Below are positions 19,519-27,476 of a DNA stretch of 64,000 nucleotides, in pieces (position 1 is the stretch's first letter; each line of letters begins with the position of its first letter). Source of the DNA: Rhodospirillales bacterium 24-66-33. GTDB taxonomy: Bacteria; Pseudomonadota; Alphaproteobacteria; Reyranellales; Reyranellaceae. The DNA lies in the NCBI GenBank assembly GCA_002281855.1, contig NCHQ01000032.1, forward strand, positions 1 through 64,000, in the 5' to 3' direction. The notes under the pieces were generated by a model. That model did no database searches. It saw only the letters and a list, made by a program, of their open reading frames with translations, and was not told where the DNA came from. A program made the position numbers and the translations under genes.

Positions 19519-19549
19519 GGCCCGGTCCGTTCGATCGGGCCCTTGTTCC
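19519..19549 (+). terminator. Hairpin after the BON gene
   Basis: GGCCCGGTC (19519-19527) pairs with GATCGGGCC (19533-19541) around a five-base loop, with one G-U pair, and is followed by CTTGTTCC. It lies 27 bases after the BON stop and fits a factor-independent terminator with a poor T tract. Confidence 0.55.
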
Positions 19550-19880
19550 GTCAAGTCGGAGAGGTGCGCATGTCGCGATGGAGCGGGCGAGGCGGCGCAA
19601 AACGCTGAGCGCAACGTGGAGGCATCGCGACCACACGAACAGGAACGGGGTGGGCACCGTCGTGCCGGGATTTCCCCCCAACAGCCAGCGCTCGGCAACG
19701 ATCTGCTCGGTGAGAGTGAGCGCCTGCGCGCGCCTACTCGGTCATCGCCGGCATGGAGACCAAGCTCGGCGCCCGCCCGCATCATCCTGATCGCCGCGGT
19801 CTCGCTGAGCGGGCTCGGTTTGTTGCGTCGTCGAAGGCGCGGGCCATAGTATCGCCCGCCCGCTTGCAGGAGGACGAGGA
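19550..19880. other. Intergenic stretch before the Rieske gene
   Basis: I see no convincing gene. The last 15 bases hold the AGGAGG ribosome site of the Rieske oxygenase gene; the rest probably contains its promoter, but I could not assign -35 and -10 boxes. Confidence 0.5.
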
Positions 19881-21059
19881 ATGGCCGTACTGCTGAACGA
19901 AACCGACCTGATCGATCGCATCCTGGCGCACATCGACGGCAAGACGACGGACAAAGGCAGCGTGGTCTGGCGCGAGCCGGTCGAGAACTATCATTCGCCC
20001 GAGCGCTTCGCGGCCGAGATCGAGGTGCTGCGGCGCGTGCCGATGGCCTTCTGTCCTTCGGCGGCCTTGCCCGAGCCCGGCTCCTTCATCGCGCGCACGA
20101 CGGTCGGCACGCCGCTGCTGGTGGTGCGCGGCACCGACGGGGTGGTGCGCGGGTTCCGCAACGCCTGCCGCCATCGCGGCATGAAGCTGGAGGAGGGCGA
20201 GGGCTGCAAGCGCGCCTTTGCCTGTCCCTATCACGCCTGGACCTACGGTCTCGACGGCTCGCTGCGCCATATTCCGGGCGAGGACGGCTTTCCCGGCCTC
20301 GACAAGGAAGCGCACGGGCTGGTGCCGGTGGCGGCGGTGCAGGAGAAGAACGGCATCGTCTTCGTGACGCAGGACGCGCCGCTGTCGGATGGACCGCTCG
20401 GCGACCTGCCGGAAGTGCTGACCGACGACTACGTCCTGTTCAACAAGATCGAGTTCGACGACAAGGCGAACTGGAAGGTGCTGGGCGAGACCTCGATGGA
20501 GGGCTACCACATCAAGGCGCTGCACAATCAGTCGTTCTTCCCCTACGGCTACGACAACCTCAACGTCGTCGAGCTGCACGGCCGCAATTCGCGCATCGTC
20601 TTCCCGTTCCGCCGCATCGAGAAGCTGCGCAACATCCCGCGTGAGGAATGGAGCACGCAGGGCCGTATCACCGATGTCCACCAGCTCTTCCCCAACACCC
20701 ATGTCAGCGTGCTGTCGAGCCACGCCATCCTGATCATCCTCGAGCCGGTGTCGCCGTCGGAGACGCATTGGGTCGTCTACCAGCTCGCGCCGCGGATCAA
20801 GAACGGCAAGCCGCTCGACATCGAGCAGGCGCGCAAGGACGCCAACTTCGTGCAGGAGAGCGGCATCCTCGAGGACCGCCACGCCGCCCGCGAGATTCAG
20901 GCCGGCCTGGCGTCGGGTGCCAACAGCCATTTCACCTTCGGCCATTACGAACAGGCGATCGGCCACTTCCACCGCCACCTGACGGAACATGTGGAGATGC
21001 TGAAGGCGGGACGGAGCGAGCGCGCCCCTGCTCTGGCGGCAGCCGATGGAATCGCGTAG
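19881..21059 (+). CDS. Rieske non-heme iron oxygenase, alpha subunit
   Basis: The 392-residue protein is the catalytic subunit of an aromatic-ring or related hydroxylating oxygenase. The Rieske cluster motif is complete: Cys96-Arg-His98 and Cys115-Pro-Tyr-His118 (CPYHAWTYGLDGSL). The mononuclear iron site follows in NWKVLGETSMEGYHIKALH, with His210 and His215; the third carboxylate ligand lies further on. It has the strong AGGAGG ribosome site. No beta subunit, ferredoxin or reductase gene is adjacent, so it may act as a homotrimer using a reductase from elsewhere. The following SDR enzyme could oxidise the hydroxylated product. The substrate is unknown. Confidence 0.9.
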   Translation: MAVLLNETDLIDRILAHIDGKTTDKGSVVWREPVENYHSPERFAAEIEVLRRVPMAFCPSAALPEPGSFIARTTVGTPLLVVRGTDGVVRGFRNACRHRGMKLEEGEGCKRAFACPYHAWTYGLDGSLRHIPGEDGFPGLDKEAHGLVPVAAVQEKNGIVFVTQDAPLSDGPLGDLPEVLTDDYVLFNKIEFDDKANWKVLGETSMEGYHIKALHNQSFFPYGYDNLNVVELHGRNSRIVFPFRRIEKLRNIPREEWSTQGRITDVHQLFPNTHVSVLSSHAILIILEPVSPSETHWVVYQLAPRIKNGKPLDIEQARKDANFVQESGILEDRHAAREIQAGLASGANSHFTFGHYEQAIGHFHRHLTEHVEMLKAGRSERAPALAAADGIA

Positions 21060-21098
21060 GGCCAGCGCGCACATCCACCCGTTCACTCCGAGGTTCGC

Positions 21099-21617
21099 AT
21101 GATCCATACGCTCGTCGTCCGCCAGTTCAGCAAGATGCTGGGCAATCTGCTGGTCATCCTGAACGAAGCCGAAAAGTATGCCGGCGAGAAGAAGTTCGAT
21201 GTCGCCGTCCTGCTGCAGGCGCGCCTGGCGCCCGATCAGTTCAACCTGATCAAGCAGATCCAAACGGCCTGCGACACCGCCAAGCTCGGCGCCGCGCGTC
21301 TGGCGGGCACCGAGAAGGATGCCCCCGTCAACGCTGACACCGAAGCGACGCTGGGCGAGATCAAGGCGCGTATCGAAGGCACCGTCGCCTATCTGAAGGG
21401 CTTCACGGCGCAATCGTTCGCCGGGGCGGCCGAGCGCCGCATCACCCAGCCGCGCTGGAACGGCAAGTCGCTCTCGGGCGAGGAATTCCTCGTCCAGCAC
21501 GTCATTCCGAATTTCTACTTTCACGTCACGACGACCTACGCGATCCTCCGCCACAACGGCGTTCCGGTCGGCAAGCGAAACTACCTGGGCGACATGCCCT
21601 ATCGCGAACCGGCATAA
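21099..21617 (+). CDS. DUF1993 family protein
   Basis: The 172-residue cytoplasmic protein is alpha-helical in composition and matches the DUF1993 family in its N-terminal block (VRQFSKMLGNLLVILNEAEKYA), the LAPDQFNLIKQIQTACDTAK segment and the C-terminal HVIPNFYFHVTTTYAILRHNGVPVGKRNYLG motif. The fold of such proteins resembles the DinB four-helix bundle; conserved histidines could bind metal. The function is unknown. It lies 39 bases after the Rieske gene on the same strand. Confidence 0.85.
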   Translation: MIHTLVVRQFSKMLGNLLVILNEAEKYAGEKKFDVAVLLQARLAPDQFNLIKQIQTACDTAKLGAARLAGTEKDAPVNADTEATLGEIKARIEGTVAYLKGFTAQSFAGAAERRITQPRWNGKSLSGEEFLVQHVIPNFYFHVTTTYAILRHNGVPVGKRNYLGDMPYREPA

Positions 21618-21703
21618 CGCACGGAGGACAATGAACGGAGCAACCGTTCCGGACGCGATGACGTAGACGGCGATGGCGGCACTGGTTTTTCAAGGGAAGA
21701 GAC

Positions 21704-22507
21704 ATGACAAAGCGGGTTGAAGGAAAAATCGCAGTCGTCGTCGGCGCGGGACAGACTCCGGGCGAAACGATCGGCAACGGCACCGCCATTGCCGGCCTGC
21801 TGGCGCGTGAGGGCGCATCGGTCCTCTGCGTCGACAGGAGCGGTGAGCGCGCGGAGAAGACGGCCAAGGACATCTCGTCCACCGGGGCCGTCGTTTCGTC
21901 GATGGAGGCGGACATCACGGTGGCCGACGATTGCGCCCGCATCGTCAAGCTCGCCATGACGCGCTACGGCCGCATCGACATCCTGATCAACAATGTCGGC
22001 ATCGGCGGCGGCGGCGACGCGCAGGCCCACCGCATCGAGGAGCGGGTGCTCGACCGCATCCTCGACGTCAACCTCAAGGGCATGTGGCACACGATCAAGG
22101 CGGCGATCCCGGTGATGCGGGCGCAGAAGTCCGGCTCGATCGTCAACATTTCCTCGCTGGCCGCCACCAGCGGTGCGACGCAGATGGCCTACGAGATATC
22201 GAAGGCGGCGGTGAACCGGCTCACGACCCATGTGGCGCAGTCGAATGCGCGCTACGGCATCCGCGTCAACGCCATCATGATGGGCTTCATGGACACACCG
22301 ATGGCTATTTCCGGAATCGCCCAGGCGACCGGCCGCCCGACGGAAGAGGTCCGCGCCGAGCGCAACGCCATGGTGCCGCTGCGGGGCAAGATGGGCTCCG
22401 GCCACGACACCGCCTACGCCGCCCTGTTCCTCGCATCAGACGAGGCACAGTTCATCACCGGCGAGATCCTGCGCGTCGACGGCGGCATGGGGCTGGGTCT
22501 GGCTTAG
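21704..22507 (+). CDS. Short-chain dehydrogenase/reductase (SDR)
   Basis: The 267-residue enzyme has the SDR layout: a nucleotide-binding glycine region at the N-terminus (VVVGAGQTPGETIGNGTAIAG), a D-x-S sugar-binding stretch (VDRSGER), the NNVG motif (LINNVGIG) and the catalytic Ser-Tyr-Lys set (NISSLAATSGATQMAYEISKAA). The glycine loop GAGQTPGETIGNG has a few extra residues compared with the common TGxxxGIG form. The C-terminus (FITGEILRVDGGMGLGLA) is complete. The AAGGGAAGAG ribosome site precedes the ATG. It is the last of three co-directional genes with the Rieske oxygenase and may oxidise a diol or alcohol from that pathway, which is inference. Confidence 0.9.
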   Translation: MTKRVEGKIAVVVGAGQTPGETIGNGTAIAGLLAREGASVLCVDRSGERAEKTAKDISSTGAVVSSMEADITVADDCARIVKLAMTRYGRIDILINNVGIGGGGDAQAHRIEERVLDRILDVNLKGMWHTIKAAIPVMRAQKSGSIVNISSLAATSGATQMAYEISKAAVNRLTTHVAQSNARYGIRVNAIMMGFMDTPMAISGIAQATGRPTEEVRAERNAMVPLRGKMGSGHDTAYAALFLASDEAQFITGEILRVDGGMGLGLA

Positions 22508-23365
22508 CGAGCGCCTGCGAGGGCGCCGTGCGAGATCACGGCGTCGCAAGTGCACGACTGCCCCTTGGGCTCCGGTTTAGCGGCCGCAACACCGAGTTCC
22601 CGAGATCCGTACATGGAGCCGTCGGGCTTCGCGAGCTTCCGGGTCCGCCACCATGGGTCAAGCCGTTTCCGATCTTCCTCGTACTGGTACTTTGAAATCT
22701 GGATGAAGAAAGCCAGGGGATGGCCGGTGGGCGGCCGGTTTCCCGGCCCCAGCAAGAGAAGGTGGTCTTGACCTGGCTCTCCAGGGGCGAAGGCCCGGCC
22801 GTTACCGCGCCTCGGGAATTCGGATGAGGAGTCCGGGAAACGCCATTCGATGTACACGATGGTGTGCTTTCCGCTTTCTCTTTGAAACTCTACTCACGTC
22901 ATGGCTCGAGGCGGCACCTAGCGCCGCCTGCGGTCATCATATTCGTCCGCAATCACTCTTGCGCGTTGAGAAAGCACCAGCTTGGAGACTTATGGTTGAG
23001 CTGGACCGCGCATGAAGGACGAGCGTGATGCACTGGAACTGGAGATTCGATGATGACTCGCGCTGCCGCTTCGAAGCCGCTGGGCGCTAAAGTAACCAAA
23101 ATGGTTGCTTTCCGGGTCTGGCTTTGGAGCCCCCTCGTTTAGAGTGCGGATCGTCAGCTGCATACCCGCGATGCCCTGACAGCGCCGGAGCCTCGTTCAT
23201 CCCACTGAACCAATGGGGCTCGACCGGTGGCGATGGTCGGAACCCCACTTGCCGGCCATCGCCTTTGGCGCGGGAGTTCCCCCGAGGCGAGCGGAGCCAT
23301 GCCCGCGACAGGCCGCGGTTCTCGACGGGTTTTGAGACGAGGCCTCGCCGCGCCCGGTCTGGATC
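22508..23365. other. Gene-poor stretch of about 860 bases
   Basis: No frame here looks like a recognisable protein. One minus-strand frame (22504-22857, 117 codons) is open, but its content is unlike any family I know and it overlaps the SDR stop. A regulator-type palindrome lies at 23089-23111 without an adjoining gene that would use it. The stretch may be the remains of deleted genes. Confidence 0.4.
23089..23111. promoter_or_regulatory. Orphan palindrome resembling a repressor operator
   Basis: AAAGTAACCA and TGGTTGCTTT are reverse complements apart from one position and are separated by AAA. Such short AT-rich palindromes around GTAAC are typical operators of winged-helix repressors (HxlR or MarR types, from general knowledge). 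No gene starts nearby in either direction. Confidence 0.4.
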
Positions 23366-24247
23366 TCATCCAGGCCAATTGCGCTCTTCCAACGACATGG
23401 GGGAGCCGTCGTCGCTGCACGAGTTCGCGTAGGAGCGTATGAATGCCTGAACGGCTTCTCTTCCCTTTTCCGTGAGATGAGCAGCCACGCGGCGCTTGTC
23501 CGCCTGGTCTGGAATCCGCGAGATCATGCCGTTGCGCTCCAGTTCCTGGATGCGCCGCAGGGCCGAGGTCAAAGGGACTCCAGCCGAGCCCCCCAGCGCG
23601 GTGAGAGAGATGCGCTCGCCCTGCCGTTCGCTGACGTAGAGATCCAGCAGGATTTCCCAGCTCGCCTCGACCGTGATCCCCGGCGGTAGATTTTCGCCAG
23701 ACACGCGCCGAAGCCTTCTCAGGTGATTCAGCACGACGCCCGACAGGGCTCCGACGTCGATGGGCTTCGGCTGGACGCGGCCCTCGGCCGTTCCGTCGAA
23801 TTGCATCGCGTGGCGCGAGGTCTTCGCCACCCACGAGGACGGCGCCTGCCGCTCCAGCTGAACCTCCCTGACGATCTGTATCAGTCGTCGAAGGTCAATC
23901 GGCTTCGTCAGCAGATCGCGGGCGCCGAGCCGGATTGCCTCGATCGCATGATCGAGTTCGGCGCTTCCGCTGATGAATACGATCTCCGGCGGCCTTGCCA
24001 CGCCTATCTGTCTCAGGCGGTGAGCCAGTTCCAGGCCGTCCAGTTCAGGCATTCTGATGTCGGTAATCATAACGAAGGGTATCGTGCCCCTCAGCAGAGT
24101 CTCGAGGGCCTCCCAGCCGGTGCGGGCACCGACACAAACGAGGCCGGCCCTTTTGAGGCCGGCGGTCAGACCGTCGAGACCCGCCGGGTCGTCATCGACG
24201 ACGAGTACGTCGAGCCTGTCGGCCGGTTGGGCGGTCAGGACGTCCAT
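23366..24247 (-). CDS. Response regulator with receiver domain fused to a MarR-like winged helix
   Basis: The 293-residue protein has a CheY-like receiver (about residues 10-130): DVLVVDDDPAGLDGL acidic pocket, MITDIRMPELDG phospho-acceptor Asp, FISGSAELDHAIEA and the KPIDLRRL lysine. A linker follows, then a winged helix (about 175-285) with ITVEASWEILLDLYVSERQGERISLTALGGSAGVPLTSALRRIQELERNGMISRIPDQADKRRVAAHLTEKGREAVQAF in outline, which matches MarR-type regulators. Receiver outputs are commonly OmpR, NarL or Fis domains; a MarR-like output is unusual. The start is the first ATG of the conserved receiver; it lies inside the end of the preceding receiver gene (13-base overlap), so the two are translationally coupled. 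The partner kinase is likely the divergent, frameshifted gene at 25067. Confidence 0.85.
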   Translation of the reverse strand: MDVLTAQPADRLDVLVVDDDPAGLDGLTAGLKRAGLVCVGARTGWEALETLLRGTIPFVMITDIRMPELDGLELAHRLRQIGVARPPEIVFISGSAELDHAIEAIRLGARDLLTKPIDLRRLIQIVREVQLERQAPSSWVAKTSRHAMQFDGTAEGRVQPKPIDVGALSGVVLNHLRRLRRVSGENLPPGITVEASWEILLDLYVSERQGERISLTALGGSAGVPLTSALRRIQELERNGMISRIPDQADKRRVAAHLTEKGREAVQAFIRSYANSCSDDGSPMSLEERNWPG

Positions 24248-24699
24248 TCTTCCACTTCCTGAACGATACCGGCCCGCCCGAGGCTGTGTCCTTCCGTTGC
24301 GCCGCGGCACGTTTCGATGGCGTCCCACAGCTGCCGGAGATCGATGGGTTTGCGCTGAAACTGCGTCACGCCCAACGATCTCGCTCGCTGTTCGTCTTCG
24401 GGCGTGGCATGGCCGGTGAGTACGACAGCGGGAAACGTCCTGTCCGGCCGCCACGCATTTTCGGCCGTCCAGCGAAGAATGTCGTACCCATTCACTCCGG
24501 GCATACGCAGATCCGTCACAATTACGGAAATGTACCGATTTGAGCGTAACGCCTCGAGCGCCGTCTCGCCGCGGATACAAGCGACGATTGTATAGAAACG
24601 CCCCAAATGCAATGAAAGAATCTCCAATGTGGGACGATCGTCCTCAACCAGCAGAATTTGGGTGCCAGAGTGCCGTGAGCGGCGCCCGCGACCGATCAT
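24235..24699 (-). CDS. Single-domain receiver protein (CheY-like)
   Basis: The 154-residue protein is a receiver domain only: ILLVEDDRPTLEIL with the acidic pair, VIVTDLRMPGVNGYDIL with the phospho-acceptor Asp, VVLTGHATPEDEQ with the conserved Thr, and QRKPIDLRQLWDAI with the conserved Lys. No output domain follows, so it may act as a phosphate sink or relay to the receiver-MarR protein encoded just downstream, whose start codon lies within its last codons. It is divergent from the sensor kinase, and the three probably form one signalling unit. Confidence 0.85.
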   Translation of the reverse strand: MIGRGRRSRHSGTQILLVEDDRPTLEILSLHLGRFYTIVACIRGETALEALRSNRYISVIVTDLRMPGVNGYDILRWTAENAWRPDRTFPAVVLTGHATPEDEQRARSLGVTQFQRKPIDLRQLWDAIETCRGATEGHSLGRAGIVQEVEEWTS

Positions 24700-25066
24700 G
24701 AAGATTTCCCCGTCTCACCGAGCCCATGCAATATCCGGGCTACCGCGATGCAACTTATCGCCAAACTGGAGCCAATAACTTTCGTGGAAAACATTAAAGT
24801 ATGAGAGAGAGCCTTTGAAGTCCTCCCCACCACTAAGTGGTGGCAATGCCGGGGCTTAAGCTGCGTCAAATGAGGAGTCCATAAGCAGGTGCGCATCGCC
24901 GATTCGACGTTTGGTGCGCTTTCTGCTCCGGGCGTTACCCGGCTGCAACGCTTGGCCCCATTGTGATCACGATCGTTCGGCGCCGAAACGCTGCGACCCT
25001 CTTCATGAGACCCTCTACGTTACATCGGCTTGGCCGTTGGGTTACCCGCTGTGAGGCAATAACCGG
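24700..25066. other. AT-richer divergent intergenic region between receiver and kinase genes
   Basis: The 24781-24840 line is about 43% GC, well below the background. It should hold the promoters of the receiver gene and of the divergent kinase. A perfect hairpin palindrome lies at 24827-24843. A minus-strand frame of 66 codons (24696-24896) overlaps the receiver start but has no ribosome site and no recognisable content, so I do not call it. Confidence 0.45.
24827..24843. repeat. Perfect 8-base-arm hairpin
   Basis: CCACCACTAAGTGGTGG forms an 8-base stem with a single-base centre. There is no T tract, so it is not a classical terminator. Subterminal hairpins of this kind occur at ends of IS200/IS605-type elements, but no transposase or accessory gene is present. 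Confidence 0.5.
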
Positions 25067-27068
25067 ATGAAAGTTGAGGTTAAGCCTCTTTCCCCGCTCA
25101 GGGGGGCAGCGGGAAGCATGCTCGCCATACTCGCCATATGGTTGCTGACGGGCGCGTTCCTTTGGCAGCAACATAAAGCCAGCATCTGGAATGCAAAAAT
25201 ATCCACCCAGCATCTTTCCGACGTCATGGCCGAACTGGCCGAGCAAAGCCTTACGGTCAATCAACTGGTCATCCAGTCGATGCTCGACTGGATCGCCGAG
25301 GAGGAGGTCAAGACCGAGGAGGATTACCGAAGGATAGTCTCGAGCCGGAGCTTCTACGATCGGCTGATCGGACGCACCGCGAAGTTGCCGACCATCGATG
25401 TCGCAACGTTTATCGCGACGGATGGTACGTTACTCAACTACACAAGACGTTTTCCGCCACCGCCGATCAAGCTCGCCGATCGCGACTACTTCATCGAGCA
25501 GATGAGTGGGAGTGGCCCGCCATACTCGCTGGGCAGAGCGGTTCAAAACAGGGGAACCGGGGAGTGGACTTTTTATCTGGCGAAGGAAGTACGTGTCAGT
25601 ACGGGCACCAAGGTGGGTGTCGTGATCACCGGCGCCGGAGCATCTTACTTTGCCGCTCAGCTTCGCCGTATGCTTCATCGCCACCAGGGTGACGACCCCC
25701 TGCACGGTGGTGCCGCTTTTCTCGTACGCAACGACGGCGTGCTGCTCGCCGCCGCATCCGACGACGCGCCCGCCCCTCACGACGTTTCCCGCCTACGTCG
25801 TTGCGGTCACCGACCCGGCCCCCTTGCTGCTCGAGTGGAGGCAGACGGCATGGGCCATGGTTTCGGCGGGCGCGGTGCTTTCGCTGCTGTCGATCGGAAT
25901 CGGATGGCGGAACTACCATCTCCTCCAGGTCCGTGATCGTGTCCTGCGGCAGGAGGGCGAGCGGCGGATTCTCTCGTCGATTTTCGCATCCCCGCTGGCG
26001 CTCGCAGCGCTGGTGAAGGGCGACGGCCGGATCATCTACTGCAACAGCGCCTTTTCGGAGGCTTTGGCTCCGATCATTCGGGACGGTCGGTTGGTTTCCG
26101 GACCGGAGGTCGAAGGCAGCGGCGCGCTGGCGGCATTCCTGGAGGACGGCAAATCACGCGCCAACTTCACCTTGCGCGTTCAGGGCCCGGACTGCTCGCC
26201 GGCCTACCTGCGGATTTCCGGCGCGCGGGTGGCCCTGGAACTGGGCGACCAGGGGACCGCGCTCCTGGGATACGACGACACGCAGAGAATGAAGTCCGAG
26301 GCGCACATCGTCCAGTCTTCCAAGCTGATCACTCTGGGTGAAATGGCCACGGGCATGGCGCACGAGCTCAATCAGCCGCTCAACGTGATCAAGATGGCGG
26401 CGCAGGCGGCACTTTTCGAGATCGAAGACGTCGGGGAATCCGCTGCCGGCGCGAACCAGCCCTTCGGCGCTTCCGCGGACTCTGCCGTGTTCGTCAAGGC
26501 GCGCTTGCAGCGCGTCGTGGAGCAGGTGGATCGTGCGGCGACGATCATCGACCACATGCGCATTTTCGGCCGGGTGCCGGCAGGCCGGCCACCCGTCATC
26601 GATGCCGCGGCCACCTGCCGGTCCGCGCTGCAGTTGATCGGCCATCAGTTGCGTGAGTCCGAGGTCGAGGTCGTGCTCCGTCTGGGAGACGCGCCCCAGC
26701 TCGTGAAATGCCACCCGGTGCTGCTCGAGCAGGTCCTGGTCAACCTCCTGCTCAATGCGCGCGATGCAACGGCCGGCGTTCCCGCGGCGGCGCGCAAAAT
26801 CTGCATCGAAGTCCAAAGCGTCGATCACGAAGTCATCATCATCGTGAGCGACAACGGTCCCGGTATCCCGGCCGCGCTGCGCGACAGGGTCTTCGAGCCA
26901 TTCTTCACGACCAAGTCGGCAGAGAAGGGAACGGGTCTGGGACTCTCGATATCCTATGGTATCGTACGCGACAGCGGCGGCAGGCTGGAGCTCGTGGACA
27001 GTGCAAACGGATGTGTCTTCCGTGTCGCATTCCCGGCCGTGTCCGGGGCGGGAGTGCCGCCCCCGTGA
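25067..27068 (+). pseudogene. Cache-type membrane sensor histidine kinase, interrupted by a one-base frameshift
   Basis: Two frames make one kinase. The first (from 25067) gives a membrane helix, an extracytoplasmic Cache-like sensor (VATFIATDGTLLNYTRRFPPP, LADRDYFIEQMSGSGPPYSLGRAVQNR) and stays in register to about LLAAASDDA. The second resumes at TTFPAYVVAVTDPAPLLLEWRQ, then a second membrane helix, a PAS-like part, a HisKA box (ATGMAHELNQPLNVIKMAA, His acceptor) and a full ATPase domain (LLNARDA, DNGPGIP, FEPFFTTKSAEKGTGLGLS). The shift falls in a C-rich run near 25769-25776, and removing one base restores a frame of 666 codons plus stop. It may be a real mutation or a sequencing error. 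It likely served the divergent receiver genes. Its stop overlaps the start of the next gene (GTGA). Confidence 0.8.
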
Positions 27069-27468
27069 ACTTGACGCATCTTCCGGCCCAAACGGTCCTT
27101 TTCGTGTCCACGGGCGGAATCTGCCGCGCTCCCATGGCGGCGATGCGCCCGATCCGCTGGCGGTCGATGCCGCCTCGAGCCGGGGCTACGACATTGGCAA
27201 CATTCGCGTCCGCAAGGTCGAAGCTCGCGACTTCGAGGGCACGACCCTGCTCGCGACGGACACGCTCGTCCCTGCTTTCCTCAGGAACATGGCGCTGCAC
27301 GGGCTTGGTGACCGTCCACGTTTGCTGCCGCGCTACACGGCGCTGGGCCGGGACAACATCGTGGATGCATTCGGCGGCGCGCCGGTGGACGATCACGTGG
27401 CGCTGAATTTTATCGAAGCCTCATGCGAGGCGTTGATGTCGGCGCTTCTCTTGAATCGACGGCTCTGA
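27065..27468 (+). pseudogene. Decayed low-molecular-weight protein tyrosine phosphatase
   Basis: The first frame reads VLFVSTGGICRAPMA, the phosphatase P-loop region, which in active members is C-x5-R; here the nucleophile Cys is Ser. A shift to a second frame then gives DPLAVDAASSRGYDIGNIRVRKVEARDFEG and the C-terminal half (ALGRDNIVDAF, ALNFIEASCEALMSALL). The roughly 30 residues that normally join these parts (SAGTxxWHxG region) are missing, so a deletion of about 90-100 bases with a frame change occurred near 27140. Both the lost nucleophile and the deletion say the enzyme is inactive. It begins at a GTG overlapping the kinase stop, so it was once co-translated with the kinase. Confidence 0.78.
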
Positions 27469-27476
27469 TCGCGGGA

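Noticed and set aside
22504..22857. A 117-codon minus-strand frame in the gene-poor stretch
   Set aside because: No family resemblance, no ribosome site, and it overlaps the end of the SDR gene. It is left as a possibility only.
24696..24896. A 66-codon minus-strand frame whose stop overlaps the receiver start
   Set aside because: The overlap looks operon-like, but there is no ribosome site, the content is not protein-like, and it covers the divergent promoter region.
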